Assembly (NCBI RefSeq): GCF_027497495.1 | Contig: NZ_CP114205.1 | Coordinates: 2,728,001-2,792,000 of the forward strand | Reading direction: 5' to 3' | Length of the DNA stretch: 64,000 nt | DNA from: Streptomyces tubercidicus | GTDB lineage: Bacteria > Actinomycetota > Actinomycetes > Streptomycetales > Streptomycetaceae | Shown here: positions 17,341-24,287 of the stretch, piece by piece | Layout: each line of letters starts with the position of its first letter | Position numbering within the stretch: position 1 is the stretch's first letter | Program-made: the position numbers and the translations under genes | Notes under the pieces: generated by a model | Seen by the model: the letters and a program-made list of their open reading frames with translations, nothing else | Told to the model about the DNA's origin: nothing | The model's database searches: none

Positions 17341-19077
17341 TCAGACCTCGTAGGGCTGGACGACGATGAAGTTGCCGGGCGCACCGCGGAACTGGAGGTT
17401 CACGGTCTCGCCGGAGTGGCCCGGATAGGCGTGCCGGCGCAGGCTCACCTGGCTGGAGATGATCACCTGCGAGGCGGCGGACCAGGCCACGATGGCGTTG
17501 GCGTCGGCGAAGGTGGTCGGGGTGACGGGCAGCACGACCGGCGTGCCCTGGGTCTTGATGACGAGGGTGCCGGTCCCCTGGAACTGCATGGTGAACAGGG
17601 CGCCACCGGGGATGCCGTGGCCCTCGATGCGGCGGACCTCGTGCTGCAGCGACTCGTCGAAGGCGAGGACGGCCTCGGCGGACACACAGATGGCGTCGCC
17701 CTGCAGCTCGATGGGGTGCACATGGGCGCTGTTCTCGGCGAAGAAGACCTGGCCCTGGCCTGTGCAGCGCATCAGCTGCATTTCCTGGCCGGTGGCGTTA
17801 CCGACGATCCGGCCGCGGAAGCCGGCGCCCTTGTAGCCGAAGTCGACCTTGCCCTGGTAGAGCACCATGCTGCCCTGACGGGCGAGCACCGGCTGGCCGT
17901 CGACACCGAGATCGACGCGGATCAGCTTGTCGTTCTGCGGGGTCCAGCGCTGACCGGTGGGGGCTTCCTTGTACTTGTCCAGTACGACGCCGAGGCCGGG
18001 GCCGCCGCCCTGGGATGGGGGTCCCCCCTGGACCGGAGCTTGTCGAAGGCCCTCGGGGGAGGCCGGTGCCTGGCCGCCCGGATACGGGGCGGCCGGGGGC
18101 TGCTGTCCCGGCGGGCCGTATGCGGCGGGCCGGCCCTGCGGGGCGCCGTATCCGCCGGGCGGGGGCGCGGGCTGCCCGTAGGGGGGTGCCTGCGGAGGCT
18201 GCTGACCGGGGTAGCCGCCGGGCGCGGGCTGCGGCTGGCCGTACGGGTCCTGACCGGGCGCCGGCTGGCCGTACGGGGCGGGCGGCTGCTGGCCGGGCAC
18301 GCCGGGCGGCGGGGCCAGGGGCGCGGCGAGCGTGGGCGCGCTGTGGACCTGCGGAGCAGTGGGCTGCGGGGCCTGCGGTGCGGGTGGCGGCGCTTCCTGC
18401 GGCGCGCCCTGGGGCGGGCCGAACTCGGGCGCGGGCTGTGGGGCGGGCGCCGCGGTGGGCACCCCGAAGGACGGTGCGGGGGCGGCCGGCCCGGACGGCG
18501 GGGCGAAGCCCGGTACGTCCTGCGCCGTGGCGGGCGACGCCTCGGCCTCTTCGGCGACCTCGCCGCCGAAGTTCTTCAGCAGCGCCTCCAGGCCGCCGTC
18601 GAAGCCCTGGCCGACCGCGGCGAACCGCCAGACGTCCTTGAGGTAGAAGTCGCCGAGCATGACGGCGCGTTCGGTGCTGAACTCGCTGCCCGTGAAGGAG
18701 TAGCGGGCGACCTCCTCGCCGCCGGCCACGATCCGGAGGTAGCCGGGGCCGATCTGCGAGACCTGTCCGTCGCCGTCGAGCGCGGCGGTGAAGGAGAGCT
18801 TCTGGATGTGCGGCGGGATCTTGTCGAGGGTGACCCGGAACGACTCGTTGTCACCGGCCTGCGCGCCGAGCAGCTGGAGGGACTCCTCGGGCGACTTGGG
18901 CTGGTTGAAGAAGATGAAGTACCGGTCGTCGGAGAGCCGCTCGTCGGCGTCCAGGCCGAAGCAGCTGATGTCGAAGGTCAGGCCGGGCCCGCCGATCTGC
19001 ACACCGACGTACAGATCCGTTCCCGCCGTCAGATCACCGATCTTGGCCTTGTGGCCCCGCTGGAATTCCCTGGCCAT
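17341..19077 (-). CDS. TerD-domain and AIM24-domain fusion protein
   Basis: A 578-aa three-part protein. Residues 1-170 are a TerD-type calcium-binding domain (AREFQRGHKAKIGDL; FDISCFGLDADERLSDDRYF with acidic ligands; SFTGSEFSTERAVMLGDFYL). Residues 180-350 are a proline/glycine/glutamine-rich linker. Residues 365-578 are an AIM24 domain (LARQGSMVLYQG ... VQPYEV). TerD proteins belong to chemical-stress (tellurite) systems that cluster at membranes. The fusion and the two AIM24 genes behind it suggest one complex. A dispersed repeat lies inside the linker coding sequence. Confidence 0.92.
   Translation of the reverse strand: MAREFQRGHKAKIGDLTAGTDLYVGVQIGGPGLTFDISCFGLDADERLSDDRYFIFFNQPKSPEESLQLLGAQAGDNESFRVTLDKIPPHIQKLSFTAALDGDGQVSQIGPGYLRIVAGGEEVARYSFTGSEFSTERAVMLGDFYLKDVWRFAAVGQGFDGGLEALLKNFGGEVAEEAEASPATAQDVPGFAPPSGPAAPAPSFGVPTAAPAPQPAPEFGPPQGAPQEAPPPAPQAPQPTAPQVHSAPTLAAPLAPPPGVPGQQPPAPYGQPAPGQDPYGQPQPAPGGYPGQQPPQAPPYGQPAPPPGGYGAPQGRPAAYGPPGQQPPAAPYPGGQAPASPEGLRQAPVQGGPPSQGGGPGLGVVLDKYKEAPTGQRWTPQNDKLIRVDLGVDGQPVLARQGSMVLYQGKVDFGYKGAGFRGRIVGNATGQEMQLMRCTGQGQVFFAENSAHVHPIELQGDAICVSAEAVLAFDESLQHEVRRIEGHGIPGGALFTMQFQGTGTLVIKTQGTPVVLPVTPTTFADANAIVAWSAASQVIISSQVSLRRHAYPGHSGETVNLQFRGAPGNFIVVQPYEV
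18011..18062. repeat. Dispersed hairpin repeat, copy 2, inside the linker coding sequence
   Basis: TGGGATGGGGGTCCCCCCTG followed by GACCGGAGCTTGTCGAAGG and CCTCGGGGGAGG. It belongs to the family seen at 1594, 33845, 42671 and 51187. In frame it encodes part of the proline-rich linker (SPEGLRQAPVQGGPPSQ), replacing the PYGQPAPG-like repeats around it. Confidence 0.6.
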
Positions 19078-19191
19078 ACGTAACGCCCGTCCCCCGCTCC
19101 CGCCGTGAGTTGCTCTGCGCGGCCAGGCTAACCGCTGGCGCCGACAGCGGGCGATGGCGGGGCGCGACGGATGTGGTGCGGCGGGACGTCC

Positions 19192-19818
19192 TCATTCACC
19201 GCGGGCGACGGGCAGCTGGGGCAGCCGGTCGGCGGCGACCACCCCTTCGAGGTAGCCGCGGGCCCGTTCCGTACGGGCGTAGGACTCCAGCAGCCGCCAG
19301 AACCGGGGGCCGTGGCCGGGGACGAGCAGATGGGCGAGTTCGTGCAGCAGGACGTAGTCGATGACGTACTCCGGCATGCCCTGGAGGCGGTGCGACAGGC
19401 GGATGCTGCCCTCGGCCGGGGTGCACGAGCCCCAGCGGGTGTTCTGGTTGGTCACCCAGCGCACCGAGGCGGGGCGGGCCCGGCCGTCCAGGTACTGGCC
19501 GGACAGCCGCTCGGCGCGCTCGGCCAGCTCGCCGTCGCCCAGTATCCGCTTGCTCTCCTGGGCGGCGAGCTTGTCCAGCATGACGGTGACCCAGCGCCGC
19601 TCCTCGGCCTCGGACATACGGGCCGGGATCAGGACAACCGTGCGGTCGCCCTCGCGGTACGCGGAGACCGTGCGGCGCCGTCGTGAGCTGCGGCGCACCT
19701 CGACGGCGCTGGTGCCGGATCCGCGGGCCGCGGGGCCGGGGGCGGCCCCGCGCGAGGTGTCAGCGGCGCGGCGCAGGGGTGTCTCCCCTGAGCCGTGGGC
19801 GGAAGGGTCGGCGGGCAC
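19192..19818 (-). CDS. M48/DUF45 (YgjP-like) metallopeptidase
   Basis: A 208-aa zinc peptidase-like protein. The signature LLHELAHLLVPGHGPRFW (near residue 160) supplies the HExxH zinc site plus the third histidine. Upstream, NQNTRWGSCTPAEGSIRLSHRL is the hallmark of the YgjP/DUF45 family. It is cytoplasmic, with unknown substrate. The GTG at 19818 is chosen because the preceding in-frame sequence is a palindrome rather than protein-like; an ATG at 19899 would add 27 residues. The ribosome site is poor, so the start is uncertain. Confidence 0.82.
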   Translation of the reverse strand: MPADPSAHGSGETPLRRAADTSRGAAPGPAARGSGTSAVEVRRSSRRRRTVSAYREGDRTVVLIPARMSEAEERRWVTVMLDKLAAQESKRILGDGELAERAERLSGQYLDGRARPASVRWVTNQNTRWGSCTPAEGSIRLSHRLQGMPEYVIDYVLLHELAHLLVPGHGPRFWRLLESYARTERARGYLEGVVAADRLPQLPVARGE

Positions 19819-19861
19819 GCGCCCGACGTTACCCGCTGGCGCGGCGGGAAGTCCCGCCCTG

Positions 19862-19889
19862 TGGAGTGGTTCGCCACCGAACCACTCCA
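19862..19889. promoter_or_regulatory. 28-bp perfect hyphenated palindrome between divergent genes
   Basis: Arms TGGAGTGGTTCG and CGAACCACTCCA are perfectly complementary around a 4-nt centre (CCAC). It lies between the metallopeptidase (minus) and the ThiF-like gene (plus), where a shared operator would be expected. The bound factor is unknown. Confidence 0.45.
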
Positions 19890-19925
19890 TGGCGTGCACT
19901 GCTTGTATGACTGTTGCCCACGCCT

Positions 19926-19934
19926 TGTGGATAA
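19926..19934 (-). promoter_or_regulatory. Single consensus-type DnaA box
   Basis: TGTGGATAA is the complement of TTATCCACA, the E. coli consensus DnaA box (Streptomyces oriC boxes favour TTGTCCACA). It is alone, 70 nt before the ThiF-like gene, so it is not an origin. It may be chance or a DnaA-responsive promoter. Confidence 0.3.
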
Positions 19935-20003
19935 CTTCCGCACCGATCCGCCGTGCGGCGCATGCTGTGAGCCGGACGACGAAGGAAAAGGACGGGGGCT
20001 GAG

Positions 20004-21152
20004 ATGAGGCATCCGATGCTCAAGCCCGCGCTGCGGCGCGGATGGCGGGACCGGCAGACGGTGCGGTTCGGGGTGGCGCCGGCGCATGCGATGGTGGTCG
20101 GCCCGGTCGACATGGCGACCGGCAGTTTCCTCTCGCTGATCGACGGCACCCGCACCATGCAGCAACTGGTCGAGGAGGCCGCGTTACTGGACCTCCCGCC
20201 CGAGCATGTGCGGGGTGTCGTGGACCGGCTGGGCGCCGCCGGGCTGCTGGAATCCCCCACGGCGGGCGGCCCGGCGGCCGAGGCCGTACGGACGGATCAG
20301 GCCGCCTTCGAGCAGCTGCGGCCCGATCTGGCTTCGCTCTCGGTGCGGCATCCGGAGCCCGCGGGCGCGCTGGGCCGGATGGGAGCGCGCCGGGCGGTCC
20401 GGGCCCGGGTCAAGGGGGCGGGGCGGGTCGGCGCCGCGATCGCGGCGCTGCTCTCGGCCTCGGGGATCGGCCGGGTGGAGGTGTTCGACGGTGGCACGGT
20501 CCAGCCGTGGGACGTCCTGCCCGGCGGGCTGCCGGCCGAGCGGATCGGCGAGCGGCGGCGCACCGCCGCAGAGCGCCTGGTCCAGCAGTCCTCTCCCTGG
20601 AGCGGTGCCCCGCGGCCGAGGGTCCCGGTCAGCGAGTCGGGCGAACCCGGACTGTCGCTCGTGGTGCTCACCCCGCGGGACGGGCTGGGCGCGTACGCCC
20701 CCGACCCCGTGCTGTCCGAGCCGTTGCTCACCGCCGGAATCCCACATCTTTACGCAGGGGTGATCGAGGGCACGGGTGTGGTGGGCCCGTTGGTGCTGCC
20801 CGGCGGTTCGGCCTGTGCCCGCTGCGACGAACTGCGTCGCACGGACGCGGAGCCGGCCTGGCCGCGGTTGCTCGCGCAGTGGCGGTCGGGGCGTGCCGCA
20901 CCCGCGGTTCCGGCCTGCGATGCCGCGTTGGCAACAACGGTCGCGGGGATCGCCGCCGTCCAGGCGCTGGCGTTCCTCGATGGCGAACTCCCGCCGTGCA
21001 CAGGTGCGCGGATGGAGTTCCCGGCGCCGTGTGCGAGCGTGCGGACGGTGCGGATCGAGCCGCATCCGGAGTGCGGCTGTGGCGCTGCCGCGTCATTGGG
21101 TGCGGCAGGCGCCTCGGATCCACCGTCGGAACACGCCACAATGACGGAGTAA
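20004..21152 (+). CDS. ThiF/E1-like protein, probably degenerate
   Basis: A 382-aa protein. Residues 1-100 resemble a RiPP-recognition-like winged helix (LIDGTRTMQQLVEEA...). Residues 125-340 form a ThiF/E1-like Rossmann domain with GAGRVG and VEVFDGGTVQPWD. The usual N-x-x-R-Q motif is not recognisable, so adenylation activity is doubtful. Cysteines in CARC near residue 272 and CGCG near residue 365 fit the E1 structural zinc site. No RiPP precursor or modifying enzyme lies nearby. The next gene starts 35 nt downstream and is probably co-transcribed. Confidence 0.75.
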   Translation: MRHPMLKPALRRGWRDRQTVRFGVAPAHAMVVGPVDMATGSFLSLIDGTRTMQQLVEEAALLDLPPEHVRGVVDRLGAAGLLESPTAGGPAAEAVRTDQAAFEQLRPDLASLSVRHPEPAGALGRMGARRAVRARVKGAGRVGAAIAALLSASGIGRVEVFDGGTVQPWDVLPGGLPAERIGERRRTAAERLVQQSSPWSGAPRPRVPVSESGEPGLSLVVLTPRDGLGAYAPDPVLSEPLLTAGIPHLYAGVIEGTGVVGPLVLPGGSACARCDELRRTDAEPAWPRLLAQWRSGRAAPAVPACDAALATTVAGIAAVQALAFLDGELPPCTGARMEFPAPCASVRTVRIEPHPECGCGAAASLGAAGASDPPSEHATMTE

Positions 21153-21187
21153 CCCCGGTAGGGGGACAGTGTGAGTTGGAGGGGCGC

Positions 21188-22615
21188 ATGTCTGATCTTC
21201 CCCGCAAGGCGGTCACCCGCACCGCCAAGCTGGCCGCGCTGCCACTGGGGTTCGCCGGCCGCGCCACCTGGGGCCTGGGCAAGCGGATCGGCGGCAGATC
21301 CGCCGAGATCGTCGGCCGGGAGCTTCAACAGCGCACCGCGGAGCAGCTTTTCAAGGTGCTCGGTGAGCTGAAGGGCGGGGCGATGAAGTTCGGGCAGGCG
21401 CTGTCCGTCTTCGAGTCGGCGCTGCCCGAGGAGATCGCCGGGCCGTACCGCGCCGCTCTGACCAAACTCCAGGAAGCGGCCCCGCCGATGCCGGCGAGCA
21501 CGGTACACGCGGTGCTGGCGGAGCAGCTCGGCGAGGACTGGCCGGAGCTGTTCGAGGAGTTCGAGGACAAGCCGGCCGCGGCGGCCTCCATCGGGCAGGT
21601 ACACCGGGCGGTGTGGCATGACGGCCGCGAGGTGGCCGTCAAGGTGCAGTATCCGGGCGCCGGTCAGGCGCTGCTGTCGGATCTGTCGCAGCTGAGCCGG
21701 TTCGCCCGGCTGCTGGGTCCGCTGATCCCGGGCATGGACATCAAGCCGCTGATCACCGAGCTGCGCGACCGGGTGTCGGAGGAGCTGGACTACTCCCTGG
21801 AGGCGGAGGCCCAGCGGGCACACGCCGAGGAGTTCGCCGACGATCCGGATGTGGTGGTGCCGGCCGTGGTCCACCAGTGCGACCAGGTGCTGGTGACGGA
21901 GTGGATGGCGGGGGTGCCGCTGTCCGAGGTGATCGCGGACGGCACCGACGAACAGCGCGACCGGGCCGGCCAGCTCCTGGCACGCTTCCTCTTCTCCGGC
22001 CCCGCCCGTACGGGCCTGCTGCACGCCGACCCGCATCCGGGCAACTTCCGCCTGCTGGCCGGGGACTTCCCGGACGGCCCGGTCGAGGAGTGGCGGCTGG
22101 GGGTGCTGGACTTCGGCACCGTCGACCGGCTCCCCGACGGGCTGCCGCCGACGATCGGCACCTCACTGCGGATGACGCTGGACGGCGAGGCGGACGTCAT
22201 CTACCAGCTGCTGTGCGAGGAGGGCTTCGTCAAGGAGTCCATCGAGCTGGATCCGGACGCGGTGCTGGAGTATCTGCTGCCGATCATCGAACCCGCGCAG
22301 GTGGACGAGTTCACCTTCACCCGGGGCTGGATGCGCCAACAGGCGGCCCGGATCGGCGATCCCCGCTCCCCCGCCCACCAGTTGGGCAAACAGCTCAATC
22401 TGCCGCCCGCCTACCTCCTGATCCACCGTGTGACCTTGAGCACGATCGGGGTGCTGTGCCAGTTGGGGGCGACGGTACGGCTGCGCGACGAACTGGAGGC
22501 ATGGCTGCCGGGCTTTGTGCCCGAGGAGGAGCCGGCGGGCGCGGACCTCACCGGTTTCGACACCGTCGTCGGCGCGGACCTCGGTGAGGAGGCCGTCGAA
22601 GGGTCCACGGCCTGA
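21188..22615 (+). CDS. ABC1/AarF/UbiB atypical kinase
   Basis: A 475-aa UbiB-family protein kinase-like ATPase. Family landmarks are present: KFGQALSVFESALPEE (the KxGQ motif, near residue 60), PAAAASIGQVHRA (the Ala-rich loop), VAVKVQYPG with the lysine, HADPHPGNF (catalytic loop) and LDFGTV (metal-binding DFG). Relatives support quinone or lipid homeostasis. The mycobacterial counterpart Rv3197 lies beside whiB7 and has been linked to macrolide tolerance; here the gene likewise neighbours wblC. A GGAGGGG ribosome site precedes the ATG. Confidence 0.92.
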   Translation: MSDLPRKAVTRTAKLAALPLGFAGRATWGLGKRIGGRSAEIVGRELQQRTAEQLFKVLGELKGGAMKFGQALSVFESALPEEIAGPYRAALTKLQEAAPPMPASTVHAVLAEQLGEDWPELFEEFEDKPAAAASIGQVHRAVWHDGREVAVKVQYPGAGQALLSDLSQLSRFARLLGPLIPGMDIKPLITELRDRVSEELDYSLEAEAQRAHAEEFADDPDVVVPAVVHQCDQVLVTEWMAGVPLSEVIADGTDEQRDRAGQLLARFLFSGPARTGLLHADPHPGNFRLLAGDFPDGPVEEWRLGVLDFGTVDRLPDGLPPTIGTSLRMTLDGEADVIYQLLCEEGFVKESIELDPDAVLEYLLPIIEPAQVDEFTFTRGWMRQQAARIGDPRSPAHQLGKQLNLPPAYLLIHRVTLSTIGVLCQLGATVRLRDELEAWLPGFVPEEEPAGADLTGFDTVVGADLGEEAVEGSTA

Positions 22616-22709
22616 GCCCGCCCGCCGGGCCGTACCGCCTCGGCCGCCCGCTCCACGACGGGGCGGGCGCGGCGGCCCGGTGCCTCACCGGCCTGTCTGG
22701 CGGCGGCCC

Positions 22710-22907
22710 TCACCACCAGGTCGAATCCAGGCGCCCCTCGATGGCCCGGATGTTCTCCCGCGCGCAGTTGTCGCAGAAGTAGCGGCGTTCACCGTTCTCG
22801 ACGGAGCAGGTCCAGGTCGGCGGGGCGCCCTGGGCCACCGCACCGCAGCCCGCGCACACCGTGCTCCCGTTGGCCAACTCCGCCTGTTCATGCGTCTTCT
22901 GGTCCAC
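22710..22907 (-). CDS. Small zinc-ribbon protein
   Basis: A 65-aa protein with two cysteine pairs, CAGC near residue 18 and CDNC near residue 45, plus an extra cysteine in WTCSVENGERRYF. This fits a single zinc ribbon. The C-terminus ends in EGRLDSTWW. GTG start at 22907. Function is unknown; I recall it as conserved in streptomycetes between the ABC1 kinase gene and wblC. It lies beyond the terminator of the wblC transcript. Confidence 0.75.
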   Translation of the reverse strand: MDQKTHEQAELANGSTVCAGCGAVAQGAPPTWTCSVENGERRYFCDNCARENIRAIEGRLDSTWW

Positions 22908-22951
22908 CGTCCGACGATATCCCCGTCAACCGCAGGAAGCGATATAACGCA

Positions 22952-22985
22952 CCACGGGGCCCGCCCTGTCGGACGGACCCCGTGG
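22952..22985 (-). terminator. Terminator-like hairpin after the wblC operon
   Basis: A GC-rich stem with CCACGGGG and CCCCGTGG as its outer arms, and further pairing inside. It lies 24 nt beyond the stop of the 105-aa gene. There is no T-tract, as is common in Streptomyces. Confidence 0.65.
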
Positions 22986-23008
22986 GTGGCGGCATCAGCG
23001 CACCGCCG

Positions 23009-23326
23009 TTACTGCATCACGGCCATGGCCAGCGCACGACGGGCACGCAGCGACGCGCGCTCGGCGCGCCGCTGCATACGCCGCGCGGCGGCGAGCCGGT
23101 GAGCCCTGCGTTCCGACTCGGCCTCCCGGAGGCGTTCGTGCATATGCGCACGCGCCAGGGCTTCTGGGATGAGTTGCATGGCGTGATTCCTGTTCTGACG
23201 CGACTCGATCGCGTCGGTGTTCACGGGGACGGGTGTGTCGGTGAAAGTGGGGTTCATCGTGAGGTCCTGCTTCTGCGGATCCCGTGTGACGGGACGGTCG
23301 ATCGTTCCTGTGCCGATGGTGTTCAT
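23009..23326 (-). CDS. Small basic protein coupled to wblC
   Basis: A 105-aa protein. The N-terminal half is threonine/proline-rich. The C-terminal half is a strongly basic, arginine/alanine helix (RLREAESERRAHRLAAARRM...), likely a coiled coil or RNA-binding helix. Its ATG overlaps the wblC stop codon (ATGA), so it is translationally coupled and must share wblC induction. I do not recognise a family domain. Ribosome association would suit the composition and context but is speculation. Confidence 0.72.
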   Translation of the reverse strand: MNTIGTGTIDRPVTRDPQKQDLTMNPTFTDTPVPVNTDAIESRQNRNHAMQLIPEALARAHMHERLREAESERRAHRLAAARRMQRRAERASLRARRALAMAVMQ

Positions 23327-23676
23327 GCCGTGACCGGGTTCTTACGCGGACGGCCACGCGGACGCTTCCGCGGCACGACGACACCCTGGACGAAGAGCTC
23401 GCCACCCCAGACGCCCCACGGCTCACGGCGGTCCTTGGCACCGGCGAGACAGGCCTCACGGACGGGGCAGGTCTGGCACAGCGTCTTGGCGTACTCGACG
23501 TCGGCCGGGGACTCGGCGAAGAAGACCTCCGGGTCGTAGGTACGGCACGGAACAGCGGCGCCGAGGCGGTCGATCTCGTCGTCGAGCTCGGTGAGGGGCA
23601 GCAAGGAGTTCTCCTGGGGGTCGGGCGGAGGGATCAGGTCGGTCGCTACGGACGGGGTGCGCGTCTGGAGTTGCAC
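23323..23676 (-). CDS. wblC: WhiB-like antibiotic-stress regulator WblC (WhiB7)
   Basis: A 117-aa WhiB-family iron-sulfur protein. The four cluster cysteines are C44, C67, C70 and C76 (CQTCPVREAC), followed by the EPWGVWGG turn and a C-terminal AT-hook RGRPRKN. The AT-hook identifies the WblC/WhiB7 subgroup, which activates intrinsic resistance genes with the primary sigma factor when ribosomes are inhibited. The GTG at 23676 with a GAGGAA ribosome site gives the expected length. The long structured leader, with an ORF and intrinsic terminator, fits ribosome-sensed attenuation. Confidence 0.95.
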   Translation of the reverse strand: MQLQTRTPSVATDLIPPPDPQENSLLPLTELDDEIDRLGAAVPCRTYDPEVFFAESPADVEYAKTLCQTCPVREACLAGAKDRREPWGVWGGELFVQGVVVPRKRPRGRPRKNPVTA

Positions 23677-23726
23677 GGTGGTGTGTTCCTCGTCTGTTCG
23701 GCCCGGCTGGTGGCGGGCGCATGGGC

Positions 23727-23767
23727 AAACAAAAGGGCCGCGGATCCCGGTGTGGGTTCCGCGGCCC
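23727..23767 (-). terminator. Intrinsic terminator in the wblC leader (attenuator)
   Basis: On the minus strand GGGCCGCGGAACCC pairs with GGGATCCGCGGCCC (one mismatch) and is followed at once by TTTTGTTT. This is by far the best rho-independent terminator in the window. It sits 51 nt before the wblC start codon and so should stop transcription before the gene unless prevented. Confidence 0.88.
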
Positions 23768-23780
23768 TGGAAGGTGCCGA

Positions 23781-23799
23781 CCTGATCGTGCCGATCAGG
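23781..23799 (-). promoter_or_regulatory. Hairpin overlapping the leader-ORF stop codon
   Basis: Perfect 8-bp arms CCTGATCG and CGATCAGG around a 3-nt loop. The left arm contains the TGA stop of the leader ORF, so a terminating ribosome would cover it. It lies 13 nt before the attenuator stem. It may be a pause hairpin or part of a competing fold. Confidence 0.6.
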
Positions 23800-24136
23800 C
23801 TGGATCTCTCCAGGGTTCGTGGCCGCGGTAGGCCCACATTTCATGCTGCGTCTGGTACTGCTTCCGGGATCCGGCACCATTGGCCACCGCGAAGGCAAAG
23901 GCATTCGCCGATGCCGCCACTGCTGCGGCCGCAGGTGCCTCGGTCGGTCGCACGGTGCGCTCGCTGCGCGTCAGCACAGCGAGGGACTCGGGGCGCACGA
24001 CCTCGGTACCGGACAGGCGGCCGAAGCCGGACAGACCGGTGCCAAGGAGCGCGGAGCCGAGGAGCGAGGAGCCGAGCGGGCGGGTGGCGACGACCGAGAG
24101 ATCGGTCATTTTGTTGGTCTCGATGAAGCTGATCAC
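23795..24136 (-). CDS. wblC leader ORF (113 codons)
   Basis: It opens with GTG behind a strong GAGGAGG ribosome site and encodes 113 residues: MISFIETNKMTDLSV, a Ser/Leu/Gly stretch, an alanine-rich section and a polar tail. Codon use is Streptomyces-like at first. The end is unusual, with several A/T-ending codons and the rare AGA five codons before the stop (TGG AGA GAT CCA). The ORF lies wholly between the wblC promoter and the attenuator, so its translation can sense ribosome inhibition. The peptide may have no function of its own. No homologous domain is recognised. Confidence 0.7.
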   Translation of the reverse strand: MISFIETNKMTDLSVVATRPLGSSLLGSALLGTGLSGFGRLSGTEVVRPESLAVLTRSERTVRPTEAPAAAAVAASANAFAFAVANGAGSRKQYQTQHEMWAYRGHEPWRDPA

Positions 24137-24247
24137 TGGGCTCGCCTCCTCTCGGCGTCTCGTGGACCGGGAATCCCGTTCCGGGTGTTCAAGTACAGCA
24201 CGGATCCACCGGATCCCGGAGGGTTCCGCTGTTTCCGTTGCTCCCGC

Positions 24248-24287
24248 AGGCTATGGGGCCGTGCTCCGCGCGCGCAAACTATTTTTT
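24248..24287 (-). promoter_or_regulatory. wblC promoter with upstream AT-rich element
   Basis: On the minus strand: AAAAAAT (24287-24281), then TTGCGC (-35, 24277-24272), an 18-nt spacer and TAGCCT (-10, 24253-24248). An A/T run 3 bp before the -35 is the known hallmark of WhiB7-activated promoters, so autoregulation is expected. The A-run doubles as the Lys-Lys codons and the first base of the stop of uvrD2. The leader to wblC would be about 565 nt. Confidence 0.78.

Noticed and set aside
17341..19077. Tellurite-resistance gene cluster
   Set aside because: Only one TerD domain is present, fused to AIM24; no other ter genes accompany it.
19926..19934. Replication origin
   Set aside because: Only one DnaA-like box, with no dnaA or dnaN nearby.
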